NCBI GenBank assembly: GCA_016841745.1
Contig: JAENYO010000001.1
Coordinates: 308,799-372,798, forward strand
Origin: Acetomicrobium hydrogeniformans
GTDB taxonomy: Bacteria; Synergistota; Synergistia; Synergistales; JAFGMB01
Reading direction: 5' to 3'
DNA: 64,000 bases
How positions within the stretch are numbered: position 1 is the first letter of the stretch; each line of letters starts with the position of its first letter. The notes under the pieces were generated by a model, which was given only the letters and a program-made list of their open reading frames with translations, searched no databases and was not told the DNA's origin. Below are positions 35,934 to 45,361 of this stretch, piece after piece. Made by a program: the position numbers and the translations under genes.

Positions 35934-37794
35934 AAAAGATTATCTGAACCTGGACAGAAAAGATATCATACAACTTCCGATGGTAGAAGAAGTTACGATA
36001 AGGGTCTGCTGCGGCACTGGCTGCCTTGCAAACGGAAGTGAGCTGGTCCTCAGGGAATTTCACAGATTGATCCAGAAAGCTGAAGATCCTCTGAAAGTTA
36101 CAGTTATGGCAGACTCAACAGGATGTCATGGGTTTTGCGAACATGGGCCCATTGTGACCATCCATCCCTATAATATCTTTTATCAGAAAGTTCACAAGAA
36201 GGATGTTGAGGAGATCTTTGAAAAAACGATCAGAGAAAGAAAACTGGTCCGGCGACTCCTTTACACCGACCCGAATACAAAAGAGATATCTATGACATCA
36301 GAGGAAATCCCATTTTATTCAAAACAGACCAGGAAGGTCCTCAGCCTTTCAGGAAAGGTGGATCCTGAGTCAATTGACAGCTATATATCCTTTGGCGGAT
36401 ATTCTGCTCTGGCTAAAGCTTTGTTCATGGATAAAAAGGAAGTCATCGAAGAAGTTGCAAGATCGGGCTTGAGGGGAAGAGGCGGAGGGGGATTCCCTAC
36501 CGGGGAAAAGTGGAGATCCTGTTCTGAAGCCGAAGATACTGAAAGGTATGTTATAGCGAACGGGGATGAAGGAGACCCAGGTGCTTTTATGGACAGAAGC
36601 CTCATGGAAGGGGATCCTCACAGCATAATAGAGGGAATGATCATTGGCGGGTATGCCATTGGAGCCAGCAGAGGATTTATCTACGTAAGGGCTGAATATC
36701 CACTGGCAGTTAAACATCTGGACCATGCCATCAAAGAGGCTCAGGCGAGGGGTTTTCTGGGTAAGAACATCCTTGGAGGAAACTTCTCTTTCGAACTTGA
36801 AACATACAGGGGTGGCGGAGCTTTCGTATGCGGAGAATCTACTGCCTTAATGGCTTCCATTGAAGGAAAGATCGGTGAACCAAGGGTCAAATATATCCGA
36901 TCGACCCGAAAGGGACTCTGGGGAAAACCGACAGTGCTCAATAATGTTGAAACATGGGCCAATATACCCCATATTATCCTCCAGGGTGCCACTCCTTTCC
37001 GAATGTCAGGTACTGAACAGAGTCCTGGGACAAAGATCTTTTCCCTTGTTGGAAAAATCAAGAATAGCGGCCTTGTTGAGGTTCCCATGGGAATCCCCTT
37101 ACGGGAAATCATTTACGGAATTGGCGGGGGAACTCTGAGTAATAGACCATTTAAAGCAGTCCAGACAGGGGGACCATCAGGAGGATGCATTCCCGGGACA
37201 ATGCTTGATCTTAAGGTGGACTTCGATAGCCTGACTGAAGTTGGTTCAATGATGGGTTCCGGTGGACTGATCGTCATGGATGACAGGACTTGTATGGTAG
37301 ATATAGCCCGTTACTTTGTCGACTTTCTCGTTGAAGAATCATGTGGAAAATGCACTCCCTGTCGGGAGGGACTGATGGAAATGCAAAATATTCTCCATCG
37401 TCTCACAACCTCCCGGGCAGCAAAGGGGGACGTTAAGAAACTGCGGGAAATTTCAGAATGCCTTCCCCATACAGCTCTCTGCGGTCTTGGAAAAACTGCT
37501 GCCAATCCAGTTATCTCCACACTCAGATATTTCCCGGAAGAATACATGGAACATGAAGAAGATAATTTCTGCCGGGCCGGCGTTTGTACAGGCATGTTCT
37601 CACTCACCATCAATCCTTCCAGATGTGTTGGATGCCATGCCTGCTTCAGGGAATGCCCTGAAGCAGCGATAAAGGGAAATCCCGGCCAACCCCATGAGAT
37701 CTCCAATAATGAATGCATCTTGTGTGGGACATGTCTTAAGACCTGCAAATTTGATGCGATCGTTATCGGAAGGAGGCGACAGGATGATGATTGA
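35920..37794 (+). CDS. NuoF-like NADH-binding flavoprotein subunit
   Basis: A 624-aa paralogue of the NuoF-like gene at 12159. It has an N-terminal [2Fe-2S] domain ([25 protein letters not shown]), then the FMN/NADH core ([30 protein letters not shown]), the 4Fe-4S site [12 protein letters not shown], and two ferredoxin motifs ([24 protein letters not shown]). The ATG at 35920 overlaps the preceding stop by 14 nt. In this cluster it probably carries electrons between NADH and the aldehyde oxidoreductase. Confidence 0.92.
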   Translation: MTLNEKDYLNLDRKDIIQLPMVEEVTIRVCCGTGCLANGSELVLREFHRLIQKAEDPLKVTVMADSTGCHGFCEHGPIVTIHPYNIFYQKVHKKDVEEIFEKTIRERKLVRRLLYTDPNTKEISMTSEEIPFYSKQTRKVLSLSGKVDPESIDSYISFGGYSALAKALFMDKKEVIEEVARSGLRGRGGGGFPTGEKWRSCSEAEDTERYVIANGDEGDPGAFMDRSLMEGDPHSIIEGMIIGGYAIGASRGFIYVRAEYPLAVKHLDHAIKEAQARGFLGKNILGGNFSFELETYRGGGAFVCGESTALMASIEGKIGEPRVKYIRSTRKGLWGKPTVLNNVETWANIPHIILQGATPFRMSGTEQSPGTKIFSLVGKIKNSGLVEVPMGIPLREIIYGIGGGTLSNRPFKAVQTGGPSGGCIPGTMLDLKVDFDSLTEVGSMMGSGGLIVMDDRTCMVDIARYFVDFLVEESCGKCTPCREGLMEMQNILHRLTTSRAAKGDVKKLREISECLPHTALCGLGKTAANPVISTLRYFPEEYMEHEEDNFCRAGVCTGMFSLTINPSRCVGCHACFRECPEAAIKGNPGQPHEISNNECILCGTCLKTCKFDAIVIGRRRQDDD

Positions 37795-38533
37795 GATCGT
37801 TATCGACGGGCAGAAATGTTATGTTGAAAAGGGGATAACTATCCTTGAAGCAGCAAAAACTATGGGTATCAGGATCCCGACAAAGTGTTACCATCCTGGT
37901 CTCTCCCCTTCGGGAAGCTGTAGATTATGTTCCGTTGAAATAAAAGAAATGGGCAGGCACAGGATCGTAATGTCCTGTATGTTCCCCATAGAAAATCCTG
38001 GTCTTGAAGTGATAACTTTCAATGAAAGAATAAAAAAACTCAGAAGTTTCATTGTGGAAATGCTTCTTCTCAGAAGCCCTGATGATCCTTCACTGAAGGC
38101 TCTTGCCAGAGAATATGGAATTGAAGATCAGCCCTCTCATAATTCTTACACAAGGGAGAATAAATGTATTCTTTGCGGATTATGTATCAGTGCCTGTGAA
38201 GCCTCAGGAAGCGCTGCCCTGAGCTTCATTAACAGAGGCCATGAAAGAGAGGTTGCAACACCATTCGACGAGCCTTCACTCACCTGCACAGGCTGTGGTG
38301 CATGTGCAGAAATCTGTCCTGTAAATTTCATAGAAATGGAAGATAAAGATGGGGTCAGGTTCATCTGGGGAAAGATCTTTGCTCTGGCAAAATGCAGAAT
38401 CTGTGGAAAATATTTCGCCACTTTTGAACAGTTAGCTGCAGCGACTGGAAATGACGAACCGGAACTGCTCTGCATGAGATGCAAACAACTGGAAGAAGCC
38501 AGAATCATAGGCCATGGGATTACCACAGGCTGA
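37784..38533 (+). CDS. NuoG-N/HydA-like [2Fe-2S] and 4Fe-4S electron-transfer subunit
   Basis: A 249-aa subunit. N-terminal [2Fe-2S] ferredoxin domain ([15 protein letters not shown], then MSCMFP), then two 4Fe-4S motifs ([24 protein letters not shown]) and a C-terminal region with CRICGKYF and CMRCKQ. It lacks the His-Cys cluster typical of NuoG. The start is at the first of two ATGs (37784), 7 nt after GGAGG, overlapping the previous gene by 11 nt. It would link the NuoF-like subunit to the ferredoxin-like subunit downstream. Confidence 0.9.
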   Translation: MMIEIVIDGQKCYVEKGITILEAAKTMGIRIPTKCYHPGLSPSGSCRLCSVEIKEMGRHRIVMSCMFPIENPGLEVITFNERIKKLRSFIVEMLLLRSPDDPSLKALAREYGIEDQPSHNSYTRENKCILCGLCISACEASGSAALSFINRGHEREVATPFDEPSLTCTGCGACAEICPVNFIEMEDKDGVRFIWGKIFALAKCRICGKYFATFEQLAAATGNDEPELLCMRCKQLEEARIIGHGITTG

Positions 38534-38630
38534 AGTTCTATGTAAGGCACATAAACAGGGGGGAAGTCCTTTGAAAAAGGGATTTTCAGAATAAAGGCTG
38601 CATATCATAAATAAAGGGAGGAATGCCCAT

Positions 38631-39110
38631 ATGGAAAAGGTTCTTCTAATATCACCCGAAAAGTGTATTGGCTGCGGTAGTTGCGAAAGTGCCTGCTCTT
38701 TCGCCAACGAGGGAGAGTTCAGGCCCTCGTTGTCCAGGATCCAGGTTTTCAGATTTAAGATGGGAATAAACGTTCCCATGACATGTCTACAGTGCGAAGA
38801 CGCTCCTTGTGCATCGGTATGTAAAACAGGAGCCCTTGTAAGGGATGATGATACCGGAGTTGTGAACATTGATTCAGAAAAATGTATAGGTTGCCGTATG
38901 TGTGTAATGGCATGTCCCTTCGGAAATATTTCATACAGCAGTGAGAAAAAAACGTCCATTAAATGCGATCAATGCGCAGGTGACCCTCAGTGTGTCGAAT
39001 TCTGTCCCACAGGGGCCCTCTCTTATATCCCAGCTGAAAAGGATAGTCTCGACAAAAAGAAAGCCTTTGCTGCAAGATTCGCTACTATCGTAGAGGAGGT
39101 GGAGAAATAA
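38631..39110 (+). CDS. Four-cluster ferredoxin-like subunit (WorS/AorA type)
   Basis: A 159-aa polyferredoxin with four 4Fe-4S motifs: [36 protein letters not shown] and [15 protein letters not shown]. Such small subunits pair with the tungsten catalytic subunit (as in AorA and WorS) and pass electrons to it. It starts after a 97-nt gap with AGGGAGG upstream of ATG, and its last base is shared with the aldehyde oxidoreductase start (TAATG), indicating tight translational coupling. Confidence 0.93.
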   Translation: MEKVLLISPEKCIGCGSCESACSFANEGEFRPSLSRIQVFRFKMGINVPMTCLQCEDAPCASVCKTGALVRDDDTGVVNIDSEKCIGCRMCVMACPFGNISYSSEKKTSIKCDQCAGDPQCVEFCPTGALSYIPAEKDSLDKKKAFAARFATIVEEVEK

Positions 39111-40909
39111 TGTTCGGGTGGAAAGGTAAGGTTCTCAGGGTTAATCTTACAGAAGGAACCATTGTTACCGAGTCTCTAAACACGAAGGATGCGAAGGAAT
39201 TCATTGGCGCCAGGGGACTAGCCACCAGATATTTCTTCAAGGAAGTAGACCCTGCGGTCGATCCTCTGAGCAAAGAGAACAAACTTCTTTTTGCTACAGG
39301 ACCTCTGACAGGAACTCTGGCAACATCGGCAGGCCGTTACGATGTTGTAACCAAGGGTCCCCTTACCGGCGCCATCGCTGCCTCAAATTCAGGAGGCTTC
39401 TGGGGACCTGAATTGAAGTATGCAGGTTTTGACATGGTAATTTTTGAAGGATCTTCTCCCAAACCGGTGTACCTTTACATATACAATGATGAGATCGAAT
39501 TGCGGGATGCTTCCCATGTCTGGGGGAAGAATACCCATGAAACAACCGATACCCTGATGTCAGAGACAGACTCAGAAGCCAAGGTGGCCTGCATCGGTCC
39601 TGCAGGAGAGAATCTGGTCAAATTCGCATGCATAATTAATGATAAAGATCGGGCTGCAGGCAGGTCTGGCGTAGGAGCGGTAATGGGTTCAAAAAAACTC
39701 AAAGCCGTTGTTGTCAGAGGGACAAAGGGGATCAAAGTCGCAGATAAGGAGGAGTTTATTTCCGCAGTTAAATCTGCAAGAAAAAAACTGAAAGAACATC
39801 CTGTGGCATCACAGGGACTTCCAACTTTTGGAACCAATGTGCTGGTAGGGGTTATCAACTCAGCAGGAGCCCTTCCTACCAGGAATTTCAGGGAAGCCAT
39901 ATATGAAGGTGCAGACAAGATAAGCGCCGAGACTTTCAACTCCCAGAACCTGATAACTAACAAGGCCTGCATGGGATGCATGATCGGGTGCGGAAGGGTT
40001 TCGAAAAGTTCTGGTCAATACGTAGGAGAGGGAGAAGGACCTGAGTATGAGACAACATGGTCCTTTGGATCTCAATGCGGTGTTGATGACCTTGATGCAA
40101 TTACAAAGGCCAACTATATATGCAATGAACTCGGACTGGATACCATAACCATGGGAAGCACCATCGGCTGTGCAATGGAACTTTACGAAGAGGGTCTTGT
40201 GTCCCAGGAAGAAGCCGGATACAAGCTTTCCTTCGGCAACGCAGAAGCAATGGTCAAGCTGACTGAACAGACGGCTTATCGGAAAGGCTTCGGCAATTCC
40301 CTGGCTGAAGGATCCTATAGACTTGCATCCGGATACGGAAGACCGGATCTCTCCATGAGCGTAAAAAAACAGGAAATGCCCGCATACGATCCGAGAGCTC
40401 TGCAGGGAATGGGCCTGGAATATGCCACATCAAACAGAGGCGGGTGCCATGTAAGAGGATATCTAACTTCACCGGAAGTACTGGGTGTACCAGTGAAACT
40501 TGACCCGGCTTCCACAGAAGAAAAACCCAAGTTTCTGAAGATATTCCAGGATCTTACAGCAGCACTTGATTCCTCAGGAACATGCCTTTTCACAACCTTT
40601 GGACTGGGCGGGGCAGATATAGCTGCCCAGCTTGCCGCAGCAACAGGAGTGGATTATTCAGAAGAAGAGTTCATGAAGGCAGGAGACAGAATATGGAACC
40701 TTGAAAGGTTATTTAATCTTGAAGCTGGCCTGTCCGCAGAAGATGATAACCTTCCGCCAAGAATGTTCGAAGAGCCAATTCCTGCAGGCCCTATGAAAGG
40801 TGCCTTAAGCAAAGTCTATGAAATGCTCCCCGAGTATTATAAAGAAAGGGGTTGGGATGCAGAAGGAGTCCCAACATCTGAAAAACTGAAGGAGCTTGGA
40901 TTGGACTAA
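39110..40909 (+). CDS. aor: Tungsten-containing aldehyde:ferredoxin oxidoreductase catalytic subunit
   Basis: A 599-aa AOR-family enzyme oxidising aldehydes to carboxylates. Visible hallmarks: opening [15 protein letters not shown], domain-1 [21 protein letters not shown], the 4Fe-4S motif [10 protein letters not shown] with a later Cys (CLFTTFGL) completing it, and the glycine-rich AMELYEEG and RGGCHVRGY segments around the bis-tungstopterin. With the upstream NuoE, NuoF, NuoG-N and polyferredoxin subunits it most likely forms an NAD/ferredoxin-linked complex of the WorABSL or Bfu type. Tungsten rather than molybdenum is assumed from the family. Confidence 0.94.
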   Translation: MFGWKGKVLRVNLTEGTIVTESLNTKDAKEFIGARGLATRYFFKEVDPAVDPLSKENKLLFATGPLTGTLATSAGRYDVVTKGPLTGAIAASNSGGFWGPELKYAGFDMVIFEGSSPKPVYLYIYNDEIELRDASHVWGKNTHETTDTLMSETDSEAKVACIGPAGENLVKFACIINDKDRAAGRSGVGAVMGSKKLKAVVVRGTKGIKVADKEEFISAVKSARKKLKEHPVASQGLPTFGTNVLVGVINSAGALPTRNFREAIYEGADKISAETFNSQNLITNKACMGCMIGCGRVSKSSGQYVGEGEGPEYETTWSFGSQCGVDDLDAITKANYICNELGLDTITMGSTIGCAMELYEEGLVSQEEAGYKLSFGNAEAMVKLTEQTAYRKGFGNSLAEGSYRLASGYGRPDLSMSVKKQEMPAYDPRALQGMGLEYATSNRGGCHVRGYLTSPEVLGVPVKLDPASTEEKPKFLKIFQDLTAALDSSGTCLFTTFGLGGADIAAQLAAATGVDYSEEEFMKAGDRIWNLERLFNLEAGLSAEDDNLPPRMFEEPIPAGPMKGALSKVYEMLPEYYKERGWDAEGVPTSEKLKELGLD

Positions 40910-40930
40910 ACTCAATAGGTTTTCAAAAGG

Positions 40931-40967
40931 AGAGGATGGAGGGAACATGTACCCTCCATCCTCTTTT
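40931..40967 (+). terminator. Terminator after the aldehyde oxidoreductase operon
   Basis: A 13-bp perfect stem (40931-40943 with 40952-40964, loop AACATGTA) is followed by TTTT, 22 nt past the stop codon. Confidence 0.9.
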
Positions 40968-41013
40968 ACGATAGAATATGTATAGTAGCTATATTTTAAA
41001 TGAGGGCAAACCG

Positions 41014-41529
41014 ATGAAGACCGAAAAGGGTAATTTATATTTCCTGGTGATAACTTTGTTTTTCTGTAACACTTTCTGTTGCCATGGTCCCTGCTATGGC
41101 GAAGATGTTCCCATAATTCCCCTACTGTCTGAATGGGAAATTATAACAGAACAGGTCAGGGAGCTTAAGACAGAAAAGGAGAACCTCGGATGGTATATTC
41201 AGCAGGAGATTAAATCTCAGCCCCATAAGAATGCCAAGGTAATCCTGCTGACAGGATCCGGTCCAGGAGAGCTGTATGTCCCTTCCGGGAACATAAGTAA
41301 CAATGACAGACCCATTGGATTTGGTGCTGAATATTCGACCCTGGAAATAGAAGGCTTAAGAGCTGTCTTTGAAAATTACCCTTATGCTGGAATGGCTGTC
41401 TCAATAAATATACCTGAAAAAGGTACCCTTACCATTGAATCGCGAACTTTGTCCAGAAACGCTATTATTGCCCTTGCTGGGAAATATATTCTTACAATGA
41501 ACACATGGATATACAATAACCATAAATAA
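41014..41529 (+). CDS. Hypothetical secreted protein, 171 aa
   Basis: Not recognised. The ATG at 41014 is preferred (SD GAGGG 7 nt upstream) over one at 40978. Residues 8-30 form a signal-peptide-like hydrophobic stretch (YFLVITLFFCNTF) with several cysteines, so export or lipidation is possible. The mature part holds a mixed alpha/beta sequence with NAKVILLTGSGPGELY and ends in a basic tail. It stands alone between two terminators, so it has its own promoter. Confidence 0.65.
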   Translation: MKTEKGNLYFLVITLFFCNTFCCHGPCYGEDVPIIPLLSEWEIITEQVRELKTEKENLGWYIQQEIKSQPHKNAKVILLTGSGPGELYVPSGNISNNDRPIGFGAEYSTLEIEGLRAVFENYPYAGMAVSINIPEKGTLTIESRTLSRNAIIALAGKYILTMNTWIYNNHK

Positions 41530-41562
41530 TAAGACCTCCCTGATCAGGGAGGTCTTATTATT
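41525..41562. terminator. Bidirectional terminator, perfect palindrome
   Basis: AAGACCTCCCTGATCAGG and its mirror form a 26-nt perfect palindrome (41531-41556), extended by AATAAT/ATTATT flanks. It separates the plus-strand secreted-protein gene from the convergent ArsA-like gene. Confidence 0.92.
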
Positions 41563-41597
41563 TATCATAAAATGCCAGGATCTTTGTATTTAAAATG

Positions 41598-42554
41598 TCA
41601 CTCCTTATCCAGATCTCCCATGATTTTAGCAACAGTTTCCATCTGTTCCATTCCCTGGATATCAGTTTCCAACATGGGCAATCTCACTATGCTAAGGTAG
41701 CCGAACCGTTTATCTATGTCCTCAAGATACTCTTCCTGAGTCTGTCTCCGCTTTTCAAAGAAAGCACCTGCTTCCGAAGGTATCACCCTGTTGACCACTA
41801 CTCCACCTACTGGAATTGAAAAAGTCTTAAGTATCGTAATAGCTCTTTCTGTTTCCAGAATGGGCATTTTTTCAGCATTCAGAACAAAAATAAATTCGCA
41901 GGAATCTCCATCTGTAAGGATCTTTCGGGCAAACTCGAACTTGTTTTTTCTTTTCATGAGCACATCGACTATAGGATCATCTTCAAGTTTCTTTTTCATT
42001 ATCTTGTCATACCGGGCTGACATTTTCATAAGCTGCCTTGCGTTCATATGGCGGTCAATGAGATGATCGATCCAGGCTCCCAGAATCTCCGGTAAAGTAA
42101 GAAGACGAAGTGTATGGCCCGTAGGAGCAGTATCAAAGACTATAACATCATATGGATTATCGATAAGCCCCATAATTTCTATAAACTTGTCAAAAATAGC
42201 AGCCTCTTCTGCCCCTGGCGACATATAGGCTATCTCCAACTGGCGTTTTATCTCCTCAACGATCACTGCACTGACAAGGTTCAACATCTGGTCCTGGATG
42301 GACTTCATATATTTTTTGGCTTCCAGCTCAGCATCAATCTCTATACCCCAGAGATTATGAGTTATAGGAACAATATCCGGGCCTATGGATGAACCGAAGG
42401 CATCCGCAAGAGAATGAGCGGGATCTGTAGAAATAACGAGAGCCTTGTAACCCTCATTAGCCATTTTCAAGGCATAGGCTCCAGCGCAGGTTGTCTTACC
42501 CGTTCCGCCTTTTCCGCCAAAAAAAACAAATTTACGAAAAGCTTTTCCCTTCAT
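41598..42554 (-). CDS. ArsA/GET3-family ATPase
   Basis: A 318-aa P-loop ATPase of the ArsA/TRC40 type with one ATPase domain. The deviant Walker A GGKGGTGKTT lies at the N-terminus, followed by the signature STDPAHSLADAFGS and VFDTAPTGHTLRLL. The arsenite-binding cysteines of ArsA are not seen, and no arsB or arsR is adjacent, so an arsenic role is unlikely; membrane-protein targeting or another ATPase role is possible. The ATG at 42554 follows AAGGAG by 9 nt. It is co-transcribed with the small gene upstream. Confidence 0.85.
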   Translation of the reverse strand: MKGKAFRKFVFFGGKGGTGKTTCAGAYALKMANEGYKALVISTDPAHSLADAFGSSIGPDIVPITHNLWGIEIDAELEAKKYMKSIQDQMLNLVSAVIVEEIKRQLEIAYMSPGAEEAAIFDKFIEIMGLIDNPYDVIVFDTAPTGHTLRLLTLPEILGAWIDHLIDRHMNARQLMKMSARYDKIMKKKLEDDPIVDVLMKRKNKFEFARKILTDGDSCEFIFVLNAEKMPILETERAITILKTFSIPVGGVVVNRVIPSEAGAFFEKRRQTQEEYLEDIDKRFGYLSIVRLPMLETDIQGMEQMETVAKIMGDLDKE

Positions 42555-42567
42555 TGATCCATGCTCC

Positions 42568-42861
42568 TTAGTCGAAATCATATTGGGCTGCTTTTTCTGC
42601 CACTATGAACTTTCTGTTCTGGATCCTTCGTTCCCATGGAACCAGTTCATCAGCCATGTAGGGTAAAAGTTCAAGCATGTAGTAAGAAATTGGGTTGGGA
42701 ATTCCTAGAAAGTCGCTGAAGAGAAGAAGCATCAGATTGTCATACTGATCAAAGGCTTCTTTCCGGACAACCCCCATTCTTTTATCTACAAAAACTCCAT
42801 AGGAAAATGCTCCAAACCACTCCTTAAAGTTTGCAAAGGCTGATCTTTTGTCTTCATCCAT
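42568..42861 (-). CDS. Small protein partnered with ArsA-like ATPase, 97 aa
   Basis: Not recognised with confidence. Mostly helical and aromatic-rich (NFKEWFGAFSYGVFVDK, SYYMLELLPYMADELVPW), soluble, acidic tail (QYDFD). The ATG at 42861 with GGGAG upstream is chosen. It ends 13 nt before the ArsA-like ATPase starts. Small proteins beside ArsA-type ATPases occur in several anaerobes and may be client-binding partners; this is inference. Confidence 0.65.
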   Translation of the reverse strand: MDEDKRSAFANFKEWFGAFSYGVFVDKRMGVVRKEAFDQYDNLMLLLFSDFLGIPNPISYYMLELLPYMADELVPWERRIQNRKFIVAEKAAQYDFD

Positions 42862-42954
42862 GTTAAAACACACTCCCTATTTATCCTATCAGGACTATTA
42901 TACCTCCATTATCATCAAAGGAAATAACGCGTTACATCCCTGAAAATGACAGAA

Positions 42955-43012
42955 TAAAAAAGGGCAAAAGAGAAAGGAACAGGAAAGATTTCCTGCCCCT
43001 TTCTCTTTAAGG
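42955..43012 (-). terminator. Terminator after the amino-acid binding protein gene
   Basis: A long imperfect stem (11 bp outer AAAGAGAAAGG with its complement, 42967-42977 and 42998-43008) with an inner AGGAAA/TTTCCT extension. The minus strand continues into a U-rich tract. Confidence 0.85.
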
Positions 43013-43037
43013 ATTTAATGGAAAGGACTTGAACCTT

Positions 43038-43799
43038 CTATTCTGAGAACCACTTCTTTTCAACCATTTCCAGCGATCCATCTTCCTTGAGTTCCCTAAG
43101 TGCATTGTTAACTGCCTCAACAAACCTCGTATCTTCCTTATTCATGGCCAGAGCCATAGCAGAACTGCCGATCTTGTGATTAAATGCAATCTTCAGTTTT
43201 CCAGCAAAATCTTTATTGGATTTAAGGTTTTCAGAAGCAACAGTGCTGTCAACAACAGCAAAGTCAACCCTTCCAAGAAGAACCTCTCTCAAGGCATCAT
43301 CGGTTTTGGAAAATCTCTTTATTTCCAGATCCTTCAAACCTGAAACGAATCCGTCCTGAATAGTACCCAGCTGAACAGAACAGGTTTTTCCTGCTAGATC
43401 TTCGATGCCCTGTATCTTATCATTCTCGCTCTTTACGATAAAGGAATCGGGTGTGGAATAGTAGGAATCTGAAAAAGCCACTTTCTTTGCCCTTTCGGGG
43501 GTGTTACTCATACCAGCAGCAACAATATGGATCTTCTTTGTAAGTATGGATGGAATAAGAGCATCAAAGGCCATATCGATTATTTTTACCTCTTTACCAA
43601 GTTTATCTCCTATCATCCTGGCTAGATCCATATCGAAACCAACAATTTCATTATCTGCACTTCTAAATTCGAAGGGTCTGAATGTAGACTCCGTACCAAC
43701 TATTAGTACATCAGAGTCAAGAGCAGATGCCCCAAAAGCGGCAGAACCCATAACAAGGAACATTGCAGCAAAAGCAAAACACATAACTTTTCTGAACAT
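43038..43799 (-). CDS. Amino-acid ABC transporter substrate-binding protein
   Basis: A 253-aa SBP_bac_3 family periplasmic binding protein. Signal peptide at residues 1-24 (MFRKVMCFAFAAMFLVMGSA). Mature part with GTESTFRPFEF, GFDMDLARMIGDKLG and the family motif DALIPSILTKKI. Likely ligand is a polar or basic amino acid, but not assignable. No permease or ATPase gene is adjacent, so it is an orphan here. Confidence 0.93.
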   Translation of the reverse strand: MFRKVMCFAFAAMFLVMGSAAFGASALDSDVLIVGTESTFRPFEFRSADNEIVGFDMDLARMIGDKLGKEVKIIDMAFDALIPSILTKKIHIVAAGMSNTPERAKKVAFSDSYYSTPDSFIVKSENDKIQGIEDLAGKTCSVQLGTIQDGFVSGLKDLEIKRFSKTDDALREVLLGRVDFAVVDSTVASENLKSNKDFAGKLKIAFNHKIGSSAMALAMNKEDTRFVEAVNNALRELKEDGSLEMVEKKWFSE

Positions 43800-43926
43800 T
43801 GGAAGACCTCCTATTGATTTGTTTGTGCTGGAACAAGGATCAACATATTAACGAACTTTTGTTTTATATTAATTGCTTGCTCGTCACAGTGTTCATTACA
43901 AGTTGAGGAAATTACCTGTTAAGAAA

Positions 43927-43970
43927 ATTACATACAAAAAGAGGGGTATCCCCCTCTTTTTGTATGTAAT
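43927..43970 (-). terminator. Terminator after rubredoxin
   Basis: A 20-bp stem (43927-43946 with 43951-43970, loop TATC) with inner U5 tract on both sides. It ends the rubredoxin transcript. Confidence 0.9.
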
Positions 43971-43988
43971 TTATCACACTCAGTTTTC

Positions 43989-44147
43989 CTATTCTGGCTC
44001 AAACATATCCTTACCCACAGCACACACCGGGCAAAGCCATTCATCGGGAACATCTTCCCAGGAGGTTCCGGCAGCTACACCGTTATCAGGATCCCCTTCA
44101 GCAGGATCATAGACATATCCGCAGACAGTGCAACGATACTTTTCCAT
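43989..44147 (-). CDS. Rubredoxin
   Basis: A 52-aa single-iron electron carrier. [15 protein letters not shown] and [13 protein letters not shown] supply the four cysteines, and the W-E-D-V-P-D-E segment is typical. SD GGAAGGAGGAG precedes the ATG at 44147. Probably involved in oxidative-stress or low-potential electron transfer. It stands alone with its own terminator. Confidence 0.97.
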   Translation of the reverse strand: MEKYRCTVCGYVYDPAEGDPDNGVAAGTSWEDVPDEWLCPVCAVGKDMFEPE

Positions 44148-44244
44148 TCTATCTCCTCCTTCCTGAAAATCTATCCCAATTATATACACTAGTCTGACTC
44201 AGCACAATGGCAATACGGAAAGGGGATCTTAACATCAGGGGGAA

Positions 44245-45345
44245 TCAGATAGACCTCAGTTCCTTATCAGGTCCGCCGCTGAGACATATGCAGCCTTCCG
44301 TTGAAACAAGGTAATCATCCTCTATTCTCATGCCTCCAAGACCTTCAATATATATCCCCGGTTCGATGGTAACAACATCTCCAGCCATCAGCACATCTTC
44401 GGATGTGGAGGAAAGCCTCGGACTTTCATGTACCTCCAAACCGAAGGAATGGCCCAGGCCATGAGTAAAATATTTTTCATAACCGGCTTTCTTTATCACA
44501 TCTCTTGCTACGGCATCCACATCTCTTCCTGTTACTCCCGCCTCGAGGGTTTCTACCGCTTTTATATGGGCTTCGTAAAGAACGGAATGGATCCTTTGAG
44601 CCTCCTCAGAGGGATCTCCAACAATAAAATTCTTTGTAATATCACTCAAATATCCTTTGAAAGCAGCCCCGAAATCTACTGTAACCCAGTCGCCCCTGGT
44701 AAATTTTCTTGTTGTTGGTACTCCATGGGGCAAAGCGCTTCTTGGACCGGAAGCAACGATAAAGCAATGGCCAGGCCAGCCGCCTTCGGCTCCCAGATCT
44801 TTCATATTGAATTCCAGCCAATTCGAAAATTCCTGTTCCTTCATTCCTTCATAAGAACCCTTAAGTGTCTTTTCATAGGCTGCAAGGGCAATTTCGGCCG
44901 CTTTCCGGATGAGAAGGATTTCATTATCGTCCTTGGAACGTCTCATTTCAGGAATGACTCCTTTAAGGTTTTCCCATTGATTCCCAGAAACTGAAAATTC
45001 TTCATACTGGCTTAAAGTTATTCGGTCAGCCTCGAATCCGATATTCTGAAGACCGTACTTATTGATCTCTTCTATAACAGCGCTCGTCATAGATCTTCCT
45101 GCCTGGTCTACTATAGAAAAGGGAGTCTGATCTCTAGCCTGTGTCAGATATCTGCCATCAGTGATAAGGATGGATTCGTCATTTGATACCAGAATGGAAC
45201 AACTACTTCCCCTGAAGCCTGAAATATAATAAGCGCTCTCCCAGTTATAACCTTCTGTTACTATAAGAAAAAAGGCATCTACTTCCCTTTTAGACAGGAT
45301 ATGCCTCAGTTTTATAACCCTTTCAGATATTCTCTGGAAATCCAT
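44245..45345 (-). CDS. M24-family Xaa-Pro aminopeptidase
   Basis: A 366-aa pita-bread metallopeptidase. Metal-ligand segments are visible: VDFGAAFKGYLSDITKNF (two Asp), LGHSFGLEVHESP (His), VTIEPGIYIEG (Glu) and GGMRIEDDYL (Glu). It removes an N-terminal residue next to proline and supports peptide use. The ATG at 45345 with AAAGGAGC upstream is preferred over a start at 45372. It lies 16 nt from the HypE-like gene upstream. Confidence 0.93.
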   Translation of the reverse strand: MDFQRISERVIKLRHILSKREVDAFFLIVTEGYNWESAYYISGFRGSSCSILVSNDESILITDGRYLTQARDQTPFSIVDQAGRSMTSAVIEEINKYGLQNIGFEADRITLSQYEEFSVSGNQWENLKGVIPEMRRSKDDNEILLIRKAAEIALAAYEKTLKGSYEGMKEQEFSNWLEFNMKDLGAEGGWPGHCFIVASGPRSALPHGVPTTRKFTRGDWVTVDFGAAFKGYLSDITKNFIVGDPSEEAQRIHSVLYEAHIKAVETLEAGVTGRDVDAVARDVIKKAGYEKYFTHGLGHSFGLEVHESPRLSSTSEDVLMAGDVVTIEPGIYIEGLGGMRIEDDYLVSTEGCICLSGGPDKELRSI

Positions 45346-45361
45346 TTCAATGCTCCTTTCC

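Noticed and set aside
41598-42554. Arsenite efflux ATPase ArsA
   Set aside because: Only a single ATPase domain, no visible arsenite-binding cysteines, and no arsB or arsR neighbours.
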